A DNA stretch of 49,643 nucleotides, taken from NCBI GenBank assembly GCA_944387385.1, contig CALXES010000011.1:1-49643 (forward strand), in the 5' to 3' direction. The notes beneath the pieces were generated by a model. That model worked only from the letters and a program-made list of their open reading frames with translations, had not been told where the DNA came from and did not search any database. This stretch comes from an uncultured Clostridia bacterium (GTDB lineage: Bacteria; Bacillota; Clostridia; TANB77; CAG-465). Positions 41,559 to 49,643 of this stretch are shown here, piece after piece; position 1 is the first letter of the stretch, and every line of letters starts with the position of its first letter. The position numbers and the translations under genes were made by a program.

Positions 41559-42587
41559 CTACTTAATATTCATTTGCTTTAATATTCTTACATCACATGA
41601 ATTTAAAGCACGCAAATCATTAATATTGTATTTCATCATTGCAAGACGACTAAGTCCAAGTCCAAATGCAAATCCAGAATATTTTTCTGGATCGATTCCA
41701 CCCATTTTTAGCACGTTTGGATGTATCATTCCACATGGACATAGCTCAATCCAACTTCCATTTTTACATACTTTGCATCCTGCGCCATCACAATATGGAC
41801 ATTTAATATCAAGTTCAAATCCAGGCTCAACAAATGGGAAAAATCCTGGTCTAAGTCTTACTTCTACATCTTTTTTAAATATTTCAGATAGTAAAGTCTT
41901 CATAAAATATATTAAATTTGATATTGATACATCTTTGTCTATCATCATTCCTTCCATTTGAAAGAATGTATTTTCATGAGAGGCATCAAGAGCTTCATTT
42001 CTAAAACATCTACCAGGAAATATTGCCTTAAGAGGAGCTCCATACTTTAGCATTATTTTATTTTGAGCAGCTGATGTTTGTGTTTTTAATAGTTCTCCAT
42101 TTTCAAGCCAAAATGTATCTTGCATATCTCTTGCAGGATGATATTTAGGTACATTTACTGCCTCAAAGTTATTATACTCAGTTTCTACTTCATTTCCGTC
42201 TTCTACTGTAAATCCCATACTAGAGAAGATATCTTCAAGTTCTCTTTGTACTATAGTAATTGGATGTAGTGATCCTATTTTATCGTCAACAGGTACACTT
42301 AAATCTATTTTTTCTGCATTTTTAATTTTATCTTCATACTCTTTTTCTTTTAGTTCTGCTTTTTTAGTCTCAATTAAATTTTCAATTTCAACTCTTAATT
42401 TATTTGCTTTTTCCCCTACTTCTTTTCTTTTAGAAGCTTCAACATTTTTTAAATTTTTAAGTATTTCTATTACTTCTCCTTTTTTTCCTAAATACTCAAC
42501 ACGAATATTTTCTACATCTGTTGCACTCTTAACATTTTTCATTTTATCAATTACTTGTGATCTTAAAAGTGATATTTTTTCTTCCAT
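41559..42587 (-). CDS. pheS: Phenylalanine--tRNA ligase alpha subunit
   Basis: The 342-residue catalytic subunit has the N-terminal coiled coil (about 1-90), then the class II core with H-P-I-T (motif region), Q-T-S-A-A-Q, F-R-N-E (motif 2), a cysteine-rich insert (C-P-Y-C, C-K-V-C, C-P-C-G) common in Bacillota PheS, and G-L-G-L-S-R motif 3. It is the first gene of pheST, under T-box control. Confidence 0.97.
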   Translation of the reverse strand: MEEKISLLRSQVIDKMKNVKSATDVENIRVEYLGKKGEVIEILKNLKNVEASKRKEVGEKANKLRVEIENLIETKKAELKEKEYEDKIKNAEKIDLSVPVDDKIGSLHPITIVQRELEDIFSSMGFTVEDGNEVETEYNNFEAVNVPKYHPARDMQDTFWLENGELLKTQTSAAQNKIMLKYGAPLKAIFPGRCFRNEALDASHENTFFQMEGMMIDKDVSISNLIYFMKTLLSEIFKKDVEVRLRPGFFPFVEPGFELDIKCPYCDGAGCKVCKNGSWIELCPCGMIHPNVLKMGGIDPEKYSGFAFGLGLSRLAMMKYNINDLRALNSCDVRILKQMNIK

Positions 42588-42611
42588 AAAAAATTCCTCC
42601 TTAAACTACAA

Positions 42612-42880
42612 TAAAAAAGTCATCTCATCCTTAAAACATAGGACGAAATGACTTTAAATTCCGCGTTACCACCTAATTTCATTCAAAAAAATCTGAATGC
42701 ACTCAAAAGCTATTACGGGCATACCCGCTTGTTCCTACTTATTTTACTGTTCAAAACAAGACCTCCAAAGTGAAATTTCAGCAATGGTATATTAGTATGC
42801 TTTCAGCCGGTGACATACATTCTCTACAATATATTATCCATTACCTACTTTGCTTTATCAACGGTTTTATGTTATTCTGT
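42612..42880 (-). promoter_or_regulatory. T-box riboswitch (tRNA-Phe) of pheST
   Basis: The leader shows the T-box motif GGTGGTAACGCGG (about 42673-42661 on the minus strand) before a terminator with stem AAAGTCAT/ATGACTTT (42655-42648 with 42624-42617) and T's. Stem I is long, with its loop region near 42800-42820. A TTC at 42774-42772 in the expected 3' arm of stem I can serve as Phe specifier. Uncharged tRNA-Phe would favour the antiterminator. Confidence 0.92.
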
Positions 42881-42885
42881 TTTGA

Positions 42886-42914
42886 ATTATACCATATGTT
42901 ATTAGATTTGTCAA
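42886..42914 (-). promoter_or_regulatory. Promoter of the pheST T-box leader
   Basis: On the minus strand, TTGACA (42909-42914), a 17-bp spacer and TATAAT (42886-42891). Confidence 0.75.
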
Positions 42915-42923
42915 ACCCTAAAG

Positions 42924-43388
42924 TTATATTTTTCTTCTAAGTTTTATTTGATATTCTTCAAATCCAATTCTATCATAAAAAGCTCTTGCATTATAATTAT
43001 TACTTAATACATTTAATTCAATGCTATCTAAATTTCTTTTTTTGGCCCAATTTATTGCTTCTTCTATCAATGTTTTACCATATCCCTTAGTCCTGTATTC
43101 TGGTAAAACTACCAGCTCATATATAAAAGCATAGTGATCTTCTATAAATCCTTCATACTCTTTATATGGTGATACTCTTTCTTCGATTAAAGCATATCCT
43201 ACTATTTTATCATCATCTTCCACAATGATATAATCCGAGTTTAATGAGTTAATCATTGACTTTATAAATATCATTGGAAAAGCTATAGGGTTATATATAT
43301 CTCCCCTTAAATTATTAAGAACTACAAATAATTCAGTATTTAATTTATATATTTCTTCTGCTTCTTGCAAACCTGCTGTTCTTAACAT
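42924..43388 (-). CDS. GNAT family N-acetyltransferase
   Basis: The 154-residue protein has the acetyl-CoA loop R-T-K-G-Y-G (of the R-x-x-G-x-G/A type) after a V-V-L-P-E-Y strand and the typical end N-A-R-A-F-Y-D-R-I-G-F. The start is the ATG at 43388, 6 bases after GGGGTGAGG. Acceptor substrate unknown. Its end lies just upstream of the pheST promoter, and no terminator is evident between them. Confidence 0.85.
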   Translation of the reverse strand: MLRTAGLQEAEEIYKLNTELFVVLNNLRGDIYNPIAFPMIFIKSMINSLNSDYIIVEDDDKIVGYALIEERVSPYKEYEGFIEDHYAFIYELVVLPEYRTKGYGKTLIEEAINWAKKRNLDSIELNVLSNNYNARAFYDRIGFEEYQIKLRRKI

Positions 43389-43452
43389 ACACCTCACCCC
43401 TTTTTTCGAGGATATTATATTATAATTATATCTATTTTTCAACAATAAAATA

Positions 43453-44322
43453 TTATTTTCTGTTTGTTCTAAAACCATTTCCAGCTGCTTCACTTGCAGA
43501 CGTAATATACATGATTGCATCACTATCATTTTCATCAATTATATTTCTAATCTTTGATATTTGAGGTCTGGTAATAATACATGTTATTGTAGTAATTTCT
43601 TCTCCAGTATGTGCACCAACACTATTTGTTACTGTAGCGCCTCTTTTTAAGTCATTTAAAATAGGATCAATTATCTTATCTGATTTTTTAGTTATTATAG
43701 TGACAACTTTAACATAATCTACACCAGAAAATACAATATCAATTACTTTTGTAGAAATGAATAAAGCAACTAATGAATATAATCCAATATTTATATCTTT
43801 AAATACAATTATTACAGCAGAAATAATTACAAACTCTATAATAAGAAGTATATTACTAAGCCTTTCAACTTTTATCGTTTTATATATTATCTGTGCAAGT
43901 AGATCTGAACCACCCGTACTTGCTCCTGCTTTAAATACAAAAGATAGACCAAGTCCTGTAATAATTCCACCAAATATACAAGAAGTAAATAAATCAGTAG
44001 GACTTTTTTGAGTAAAATAGCTATAATCAAAAATTTCTAAAAAGACAGCTAAAAGAACAGTAGCTATTATTGTCTTAATACTAAATTTAATACCAAATTT
44101 ATAAATAGACACCAAAAATAGTGGCAAATTAATAACCAATATAGAAAATCCCATAGGAATATTAAATACATAATACAATATTGTTGCAATTCCACTTGCA
44201 CCACCAGTTGTCATCTTATGTGGTAATAAAAACATATTAGTACCCAAGCTAATAAGATAAACACCTAATAATATAAAAAAGCAATCAACTAAAAGTTTTA
44301 TTTTATTACATTTTATATTCAT
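43453..44322 (-). CDS. YitT family membrane protein (second copy)
   Basis: The 289-residue protein has five or six hydrophobic segments and the C-terminal DUF2179 domain. It keeps G-A-S-G-I-A and the G-A-S-T-G-G-S-D-L-L loop of YitT proteins, while the copy at 2928-3788 has G-G-C-L-D-G-T-E. They are distant paralogues. It stands alone, 64 bases upstream of the GNAT gene. Function not established. Confidence 0.85.
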   Translation of the reverse strand: MNIKCNKIKLLVDCFFILLGVYLISLGTNMFLLPHKMTTGGASGIATILYYVFNIPMGFSILVINLPLFLVSIYKFGIKFSIKTIIATVLLAVFLEIFDYSYFTQKSPTDLFTSCIFGGIITGLGLSFVFKAGASTGGSDLLAQIIYKTIKVERLSNILLIIEFVIISAVIIVFKDINIGLYSLVALFISTKVIDIVFSGVDYVKVVTIITKKSDKIIDPILNDLKRGATVTNSVGAHTGEEITTITCIITRPQISKIRNIIDENDSDAIMYITSASEAAGNGFRTNRK

Positions 44323-44363
44323 ATTTATCCTCCATTAATATTATTCACATTTTTTCTATTCAT

Positions 44364-44394
44364 AAAAAAAATTCCTATAAAATTATAGGAATTT
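44364..44394 (-). terminator. Terminator of the DUF402 gene
   Basis: On the minus strand AAATTCCTATAA pairs with TTATAGGAATTT (44383-44394 with 44369-44380) and is followed by T's. Confidence 0.75.
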
Positions 44395-44407
44395 AAGAAA
44401 AATAATA

Positions 44408-44944
44408 CTATTTAAAGTTCTTTTCAATATATTCTTTATGATTATTATTTATATATTTATTAGTTCCATCAGCTATCTGATGCAATAATTCTTTTAATGT
44501 TACATACGCAACATCATACTGTTCTTTTGTTATGTCTTTTTCATCAAGTGCTTTTTGAAGTTCATCTTCATCCCAAACCTTTACAATATCATCATTTACT
44601 TTATCAATTGTAATATCTAAAAATAAATCATCATAATACAAACCCTTTTCGTAATCAATACCAATATCATCTATAATATCAATATAATACGAAATAGTAT
44701 TCTTTTTATCATCCAAAAATACTCTAATTCCATATTTTTCATTTTTAGGTAAATATTCTACCATGTAATATCCTTCTTTTAAAAGACATACTCCTTTTCC
44801 AGTATGAGTTGAGATATATGGTTTATCTATACTATTTACTTTTTTTATTACAGTATAGCAATCAAGACTATCATCTTCAAATTGCATTAATATATATTTA
44901 TCTACTCCCCTTAAATAAGTATTTGTTAAAAACTTTCTTTTCAT
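44408..44944 (-). CDS. DUF402 domain protein (nucleoside phosphatase-like)
   Basis: The 178-residue protein shows the DUF402 core: V-F-L-D-D, Y-Y-I-D-I-I-D-D, Y-Y-D-D-L-F-L-D and V-W-D-E-D-E-L. The acidic residues bind metal in nucleoside di/triphosphatases such as Ntdp/YgaC and FomD-like enzymes. AAGGTG precedes the ATG at 44944. The physiological substrate is inferred. It is a single-gene unit with its own promoter and terminator. Confidence 0.8.
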   Translation of the reverse strand: MKRKFLTNTYLRGVDKYILMQFEDDSLDCYTVIKKVNSIDKPYISTHTGKGVCLLKEGYYMVEYLPKNEKYGIRVFLDDKKNTISYYIDIIDDIGIDYEKGLYYDDLFLDITIDKVNDDIVKVWDEDELQKALDEKDITKEQYDVAYVTLKELLHQIADGTNKYINNNHKEYIEKNFK

Positions 44945-44964
44945 AATATACACCTTCAACATAA

Positions 44965-44993
44965 ATTATACCAAAATTTTGTCAATCTAGCAA
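44965..44993 (-). promoter_or_regulatory. Promoter of the DUF402 gene
   Basis: On the minus strand, TTGCTA (44988-44993), a 17-bp spacer and TATAAT (44965-44970). Confidence 0.55.
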
Positions 44994-45022
44994 GAAAAAA
45001 TAGGTGAAGTACATCACCTATT
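44994..45022 (-). terminator. Terminator after the hypothetical membrane protein gene at 45032
   Basis: AATAGGTGA (minus) pairs with TCACCTATT (45014-45022 with 44999-45007) and is followed by T's. It directly adjoins the next promoter. Confidence 0.75.
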
Positions 45023-45031
45023 CTACCTTTT

Positions 45032-45451
45032 TTAGTTTTCTGTTACCATTACACTTACTTTCCCTGTTTCAATTCCAGTAAAATCTACTTTATATGGAAT
45101 ATTATTTGGTTCACTATGTATAGAATATCCTGTTGCAAAACGATAAGTTCCCTTATACTCTACTTCGTTTACAATTAAAGTATATGGTACTTCAAATTCT
45201 TCTCCTTCTACATAGTTTAAATCCGAATCAATTCTTAATACAATATTATCTGGTCCATTGTCTATACCTACTGTCTCATTTGGTCCTAACCAAACTTCAG
45301 TATTTAGTCCACTAGTTATTGTAGTATCATCTTTATTAATAAATATTATTATCTCAATAATAACTACAACTATGATTACAATAGCCACAATAATACCAAG
45401 TATTGTCTTTTTATTTAACTTATTTGATTTAGCTCTATTATTCTTTTTCAT
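45032..45451 (-). CDS. Hypothetical membrane-anchored protein
   Basis: The 139-residue protein has a basic N-terminus, one membrane helix (about 16-38) and a small extracellular beta-rich domain (about 45-139) without cysteines. No family is recognised. AGGAGAGAG precedes the ATG. It lies between SpoIVB and the DUF402 gene and is bounded by its own terminator. Confidence 0.6.
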   Translation of the reverse strand: MKKNNRAKSNKLNKKTILGIIVAIVIIVVVIIEIIIFINKDDTTITSGLNTEVWLGPNETVGIDNGPDNIVLRIDSDLNYVEGEEFEVPYTLIVNEVEYKGTYRFATGYSIHSEPNNIPYKVDFTGIETGKVSVMVTEN

Positions 45452-45545
45452 AATATCCTCTCTCCTTGTTTATTTTTTGCGACTTAATTATATCATAATA
45501 TATTTTTTAAAACAAGAATAAAGTAATATTTTGTAATTAATCATT

Positions 45546-46562
45546 TTAAATACTATCCATATCACTTATCATATTTTCAATAAAAGCTCCATATCCTCTT
45601 AATGGATCATCTAATAAAACATGTGTTATACATCCAATAAGCTTTCCATCTTGAACAATTGGTGCACCACTCATTCCTTGAACAATACCACCAGTTTTTT
45701 CAACTAATTCTTCATCAGTTATTTTTATTGCAATGTTTTTATTATCAGTTGAATTTAGATATACCTTTTCAATTTGAATTTCATATTTTTTCTTTACGTT
45801 ATCATCTAAAGTAAGATAAATATATGCCTCTTTAGTTTCTATATCTTCTTTACTTCCAATTTGAATAACCTCATTTTCGTTATATAATTCTTTGTTTTCT
45901 ACATATCCAAATATACCATTTTGCGTATTACTATATATTTGTCCAAGCGTATCATTTGTAAGAGTACCCTTAAGCTCACCAGGAATTTTTGATATTCCTT
46001 TTTTTATCATATATATTTCTGTTTTAGTTATACCACCTGTGGTAATTGGTAAAATATTTTGATTAGATGTCTCTGTTATAGCATGACCAAGTGCAGCAAA
46101 TTTAGAAGTGTTTTTTTCATAACAAGTAATTGTTCCAACTCCTGCACTACTATCTTTTACCCATAATCCCAACTTATATTCTCCAGTGTTTTCACTAAAT
46201 ATTGGATCAATTTTAAAAAACATAGTCTTATCATTTCTTGATATGGTAAGATCTAAAGTCTCTCCCAGACTTGCATATTCTTCAATCTCTGCATTAGTTT
46301 CAATTTTACAACCATTTACTTCTAATATTATATCTCCTATTTCTAATTCTGTATCATCTCTATCTATTCCCATAATAAGTACACCTGTAGCAAGTAACTT
46401 TATACCTACTGCTTCTCCACCCAAAATATACTCTGTACTATCTTGAGAACAAGTAACTGCCTTTTTAGAAGTAGAAAATAAAAAAATCATAATAAAAGTA
46501 AAAACAAATATACAAGTAATAATAGCAATAATCACTTTTTTATTTTTTAAATATCTAAACAT
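45546..46562 (-). CDS. spoIVB: SpoIVB-type S55 serine peptidase
   Basis: The 338-residue protein has an N-terminal membrane helix (about 9-30), a PDZ domain (about 50-120) and the SpoIVB peptidase domain with A-L-G-H-A-I (catalytic His, about 158) and G-M-S-G-A-P-I (catalytic Ser, about 297). In endospore formers SpoIVB signals from the forespore to activate sigma-K processing. It suggests a sporulating ancestor. It overlaps the upstream membrane protein gene by 8 bases. Confidence 0.9.
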   Translation of the reverse strand: MFRYLKNKKVIIAIITCIFVFTFIMIFLFSTSKKAVTCSQDSTEYILGGEAVGIKLLATGVLIMGIDRDDTELEIGDIILEVNGCKIETNAEIEEYASLGETLDLTISRNDKTMFFKIDPIFSENTGEYKLGLWVKDSSAGVGTITCYEKNTSKFAALGHAITETSNQNILPITTGGITKTEIYMIKKGISKIPGELKGTLTNDTLGQIYSNTQNGIFGYVENKELYNENEVIQIGSKEDIETKEAYIYLTLDDNVKKKYEIQIEKVYLNSTDNKNIAIKITDEELVEKTGGIVQGMSGAPIVQDGKLIGCITHVLLDDPLRGYGAFIENMISDMDSI

Positions 46563-46914
46563 TTACACCTAGTATTCCTCCAACTATTCCACTTAAGCAA
46601 CAAATAGAAATATAAATTCCTAAAGTATTAGTTATAGATATATTATTATTTAAAATACAAGAAATTATAAAAATAATTAATACACTTATTACGTTTACTA
46701 CTATTCCATGAATTAGTCCTTTTTTCTTTATCATTTTACATAACACAAAAGACGATATAAAAGCAGATATTGCCATAGAAAGAAAAATTCCAGAATCTAT
46801 AAATCTATCTTCAATTTTAGTATACGTAAAAATTAAAGATACTATAAATAAAAACAACATTATTGTAACTACAAATGTAGAAATTCCAATTAAATAACTT
46901 TTTACTAACTTCAT
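46555..46914 (-). CDS. Small four-helix membrane protein (TIGR04086-like)
   Basis: The 119-residue protein is nearly all hydrophobic, with four predicted membrane helices and short charged turns (K-M-I-K-K-K-G). Size and topology fit the TIGR04086 family common in Clostridia; the assignment is by resemblance. The ATG at 46914 follows GAGGTTGATAAA. Its end overlaps the SpoIVB start, suggesting translational coupling. Function unknown. Confidence 0.6.
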   Translation of the reverse strand: MKLVKSYLIGISTFVVTIMLFLFIVSLIFTYTKIEDRFIDSGIFLSMAISAFISSFVLCKMIKKKGLIHGIVVNVISVLIIFIISCILNNNISITNTLGIYISICCLSGIVGGILGVNV

Positions 46915-46980
46915 TTTATCAACCTCAATAAAGTATATGAGAACATATAAATTTGTATTCAAATAATATTAGAAAAAATA

Positions 46981-47010
46981 AAACTGCTGACATTTAGTCA
47001 ACAGTTTTTT
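46981..47010. terminator. Terminator of the ABC transporter operon
   Basis: AAACTGCTGAC (46981-46991), 5-nt loop, GTCAACAGTTT (46997-47007, one mismatch/wobble) with A and T runs outside. Confidence 0.75.
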
Positions 47011-47012
47011 TA

Positions 47013-47723
47013 TTAATAAAGTTCTAATAACTGGTCTTTAGTATAATCTTTTGGATTATCTATAAAAACATATTTATTTTTTCCAAGTACTAGCATTTTG
47101 TCTGCAAGAAATAATGCTTCATTAATATGATGAGTTACAAATAAAACTGTATTTTTCATCTTTTTTATTATTTTCTTTGTAGACTTTTGAAGTGAAGCTT
47201 TAGTATTATAATCAAGTGCTGCAAATGGTTCGTCCATAAGAATCAAATCTGGATTTAAACTTAAAACTCTAGCAAAAGCAACTCTTTGTTTTTGTCCCCC
47301 AGATAGCTGATATGGATACATATCTTTACAGTCATCAAGTTCTACTAAATGAATGTATTCATTAATTTTGTTTTCTAATTCTTTACCTTTATATCCCATC
47401 ATACTTAGAGTAAATTTAATATTTCCAACAACATCTAACCAAGGAAATAATTGATTATAATCTTGTTGTAAATACATTACATTTCTAGTAGGCTTTTTGA
47501 GTTTTTCACCATTTACTACAATCTGTCCTGAAGTAGGAGTTAAAAAACCAGCTATAATTCTTAAAAGTGTAGATTTTCCACATCCAGACTCTCCTATAAT
47601 ACAAAGTATTTCTCCTTTTTCTAGCTCAAATGAAATATTTTTTAGAACTTCTTTTTGTTTTTTTCCGTTCTTAAATACTTGTGTTAAACCATCTATTTGT
47701 AAAATAACATTATTTTTCATCAT
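47013..47723 (-). CDS. ABC transporter ATP-binding protein (SsuB/TauB/NrtD type)
   Basis: The 236-residue ATPase has Walker A G-E-S-G-C-G-K-S-T, Q-loop Q-Q-D-Y, signature L-S-G-G-Q-K-Q-R, Walker B L-I-L-M-D-E-P and the switch His in V-T-H-H. It belongs with nitrate/sulfonate/taurine importers. The ATG at 47723 follows GGGG and overlaps the end of the permease gene by 14 bases. It is intact although its two partners are frameshifted. Confidence 0.9.
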   Translation of the reverse strand: MMKNNVILQIDGLTQVFKNGKKQKEVLKNISFELEKGEILCIIGESGCGKSTLLRIIAGFLTPTSGQIVVNGEKLKKPTRNVMYLQQDYNQLFPWLDVVGNIKFTLSMMGYKGKELENKINEYIHLVELDDCKDMYPYQLSGGQKQRVAFARVLSLNPDLILMDEPFAALDYNTKASLQKSTKKIIKKMKNTVLFVTHHINEALFLADKMLVLGKNKYVFIDNPKDYTKDQLLELY

Positions 47724-48490
47724 AAGACATTCCCCACTTTCTAACCGTAATTTTTTCAAGTGCTGAGAATAACTTATCTATTATAACGCTGATTACGATA
47801 ATTAAAAGTACACCTACTATAACATTAGCTAAGTTACCATACGCTCTATTTACGTAAATATACATTCCTAGTCCACCTGAAGTTCCAATCATTCCAAAAA
47901 TCGCTTCTGAACTTATAATTGATCTCCAAGCTCTTGAACATCCAATTCTTAATGCTGCAATTATTCCAGGTAATATTAGCATAAAATATATATACACTAC
48001 CTTTTTTATACTACCGTACTTCAACATTTCTTAAAAAATCATGATAAACTGTTGGTATAGAATCAACTTTTTCAATTAAATTAATTATCATAGGCCAAAC
48101 GATACTGTGAATTACTAAAACAAGCATAGCTGCATCGTTTATTCCCATCCAAATAATTACAAGTGGTAATATTGCAACACTAGGAAGAGGTGACAATATA
48201 TTACATATCGTACGTATAAAATATTTAAAGTATTTAAATTTATCTGACAATATTAAAACAACAAGTGACATAGCAAGACTTATTCCAAGTCCTAAAACTA
48301 CTAACTTAAATGAATTAAATACTTGTTCTAATAAATTTTTAGAAGTTATTTCTGATACAAGTTGAGTTACTTCCTTTGAAAATGCAGGTAATATATATGA
48401 TGAAACAAGTCCTGATGCTGACACAATTTCCCATATAATTATAATGCAAACTATCCAAAACCAATTAGACTTTAAAATCTTATCTTTCAT
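47710..48490 (-). pseudogene. ABC permease (SsuC/TauC type) split by a frameshift
   Basis: The first frame (159 residues from 48490) has the N-terminal helices and ends H-D-F-L-R-N-V-E-V-R. The second continues in a different frame within the same bases (K-Y-G-S-I-K-K-V-V-Y-I-Y-F, then the permease loop A-L-R-I-G-C-S-R-A-W), ending at 47710. Joined, they give about 258 residues, the normal length of a six-helix permease. The break lies at about 48011-48027, in GTTGAAGTAC; loss of two bases or gain of one would explain it. Either a real mutation or a sequencing error. Confidence 0.85.
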
Positions 48491-48514
48491 AAAAAGTCCT
48501 CCTATAAATTATAT

Positions 48515-49508
48515 TTATCTAGGTAGTTTATCATAGTTTGGTAAATCTTCAAGTTTTAATGGCTTACTTAACATTTCTGTTTCATACAATAAGTTTGCAA
48601 GATCATTATATCCTGTAAGTTTATCTGTTGGAGGTTGAGTTCTCATTAAATCTTCAACATCTTCTATGTCACAGTCATATTGACTTGCAAGTAATTTTGC
48701 ATTTTCATCAAAATTTTCATCCCAAGTATCAATTACTTCTCTTTGTACTTTTAAAACAGCGTCACATATATCTTGATTTTCTTCATAAAATTGTGTATTA
48801 GCTATTAAAGCAGTTCCAATAGAATATTTTTGAATAACATCAGTAAAATCAGCAACCATATGAACGTTACTTAATTCTTCTGCCTTTAAATTTGCTGAGA
48901 AAGATAAAATACTTCCTCTAATTTGATTATTTGATTCAAGCATTGCAATTGCTTCTGTATTAGGAATCTTAACTAGCATCTTATTATACTCATTAACATC
49001 AAGACCTTCTTCTTTTAATGCAGCTAAATATGCAGCTTGTGGATTAGATGCTAAACCACTAATACTAATTTGATCTCCAGCTTTAAAATCTGCTAGTGAA
49101 TTTACGCTATCATCGTTTGTATATGCTTTAACTGTCGCATATCCGATAAAAACTCATAAGCGATAATGGCATTCCATTATCTATAGCAGTCATATATGCC
49201 ATAATTCCTGGTGTTCCAATATCTATATCTCCTGATACCATTGCGTCTCTAATATCTGATGCAGATGATAAAGTAGTCCATTCTACTTTAACATTTTCTG
49301 GTAAATACTTTTCAAATAATCCTTTTTCTTTAGCGATTTGAAAAACAGCAGATGCATAATTGTCTGGGTTGTAATTTATAACAACAGTCCTTTCTTTAGC
49401 AACTTGCTCTCCATTCTCTTGGCTTCTGTTTTGTAATACTACGCTTGCAACTATAGCAACTATCACTACAGCTATAACTAAAATAATCCCTAATTTTCTT
49501 TTATTCAT
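48515..49508 (-). pseudogene. ABC substrate-binding protein split by a frameshift
   Basis: The N-terminal frame from 49508 has a membrane anchor (about 8-26, no lipobox cysteine) and the N-terminal lobe (V-V-I-N-Y-N-P-D-N-Y-A). It runs out at S-F-Y-R-I-C-D-S. The rest (A-T-V-K-A-Y-T-N-D-D-S-V-N-S-L, then I-S-G-L-A-S-N-P-Q-A-A-Y) continues in another frame to 48515. Removing one T from the T5 run near 49150-49160 restores S-F-I-G-Y-A-T-V-K. The whole would be about 330 residues, of the NMT1/SsuA-like type. AGGAGTG precedes the ATG. Confidence 0.85.
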
Positions 49509-49610
49509 AGCAATACACTCCTTTTTAATATAATTTTACAAACAGTAATAACTAATATAATTACTCACCTCCTAAATTATTAGTTGTGTTACTATTTATA
49601 TTCCGATGAA

Positions 49611-49639
49611 ATTATACCATGCCTTTGTATTTATTTCAA
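49611..49639 (-). promoter_or_regulatory. Promoter of the ABC transporter operon
   Basis: On the minus strand, TTGAAA (49634-49639), a 17-bp spacer and TATAAT (49611-49616). The leader of about 95 bases holds a GGAGGTG sequence at about 49567-49573 but no reading frame of note and no riboswitch that I recognise. Confidence 0.6.
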
Positions 49640-49643
49640 TTTT

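Noticed and set aside
49509-49610. Riboswitch (for example TPP) in the ABC operon leader
   Set aside because: The 95-base leader lacks the conserved segments of known riboswitches and has no stable hairpin.
1-49643. CRISPR array, integrase or prophage
   Set aside because: No regularly spaced repeats, recombinase motif or phage structural genes were seen on either strand.

Overview
The window is a strongly AT-rich chromosomal segment using the standard code (TGA is a stop). Strong GGAGG-type ribosome binding sites, TTGACA-N17-TATAAT promoters, an Asp23-AmaP-DUF2273 block, an xseB-xseA-nusB cluster, YqzL between Era and RecO, a glmS ribozyme, a T-box on pheST, SpoIVB and dockerin/cohesin-like proteins all point to Bacillota, most likely an uncultured gut-type member of Clostridia. 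I see no CRISPR array, prophage or intact insertion sequence.

Layout. 1-2400 is a degenerate zone: a serine hydrolase, a candidate small RNA, and the 3' remnants of a deacetylase and a glycosyltransferase joined head to head. 2400-9450 holds a 2H phosphoesterase, YitT, a Ppx/GppA-like protein, tRNA-Leu, a TPR protein, murC, an amidase-fold protein lacking its zinc ligands, and ychF. 9526-9797 is a two-tRNA operon. 9950-13000 is an accessory patch: a broken DUF3644 (HEPN-like) gene with a convergent structured RNA that has its own promoter, a membrane protein, a secreted matrixin-like protease and a PD-(D/E)XK fragment. 13235-16521 is the asp23-amaP-DUF2273-nusB-xseA-xseB operon. 16554-19314 is a short-form alaS with ycxB-like and HIT genes. 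19390-24922 carries a TtcA-like enzyme, an ASCH protein, a cohesin-like membrane protein, an HD hydrolase and a dockerin-bearing glucosaminidase. 25109-29450 has the glmS ribozyme, glmS and a class A PBP. 29474-32154 has a membrane protein, recO, yqzL and era. 32258-33853 has an S1-domain protein with a hairpin-rich leader and two small tandem paralogues. 33845-37874 has smpB and three exported or membrane proteins. 37996-42914 has a DD-carboxypeptidase and the T-box-controlled pheST operon. 42924-49639 has a GNAT enzyme, a second YitT, a DUF402 protein, SpoIVB with a TIGR04086-type partner, and a nitrate/sulfonate/taurine-type ABC operon in which two of three genes are frameshifted.

How the genes fit together. 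Much of the window serves envelope synthesis and remodelling (MurC, GlmS, class A PBP, DD-carboxypeptidase, glucosaminidase, amidase-like protein, serine hydrolase) and RNA/translation (three tRNAs, AlaRS, PheRS, Era, YchF, SmpB, TtcA-like, NusB). Small genes usually end in hairpin terminators shared with a convergent neighbour. The most interesting locus is the DUF3644/HEPN-like gene with its small structured RNA at 10902-11037: it looks like a decayed HEPN-plus-ncRNA defence or toxin-antitoxin module sitting beside a tRNA operon.
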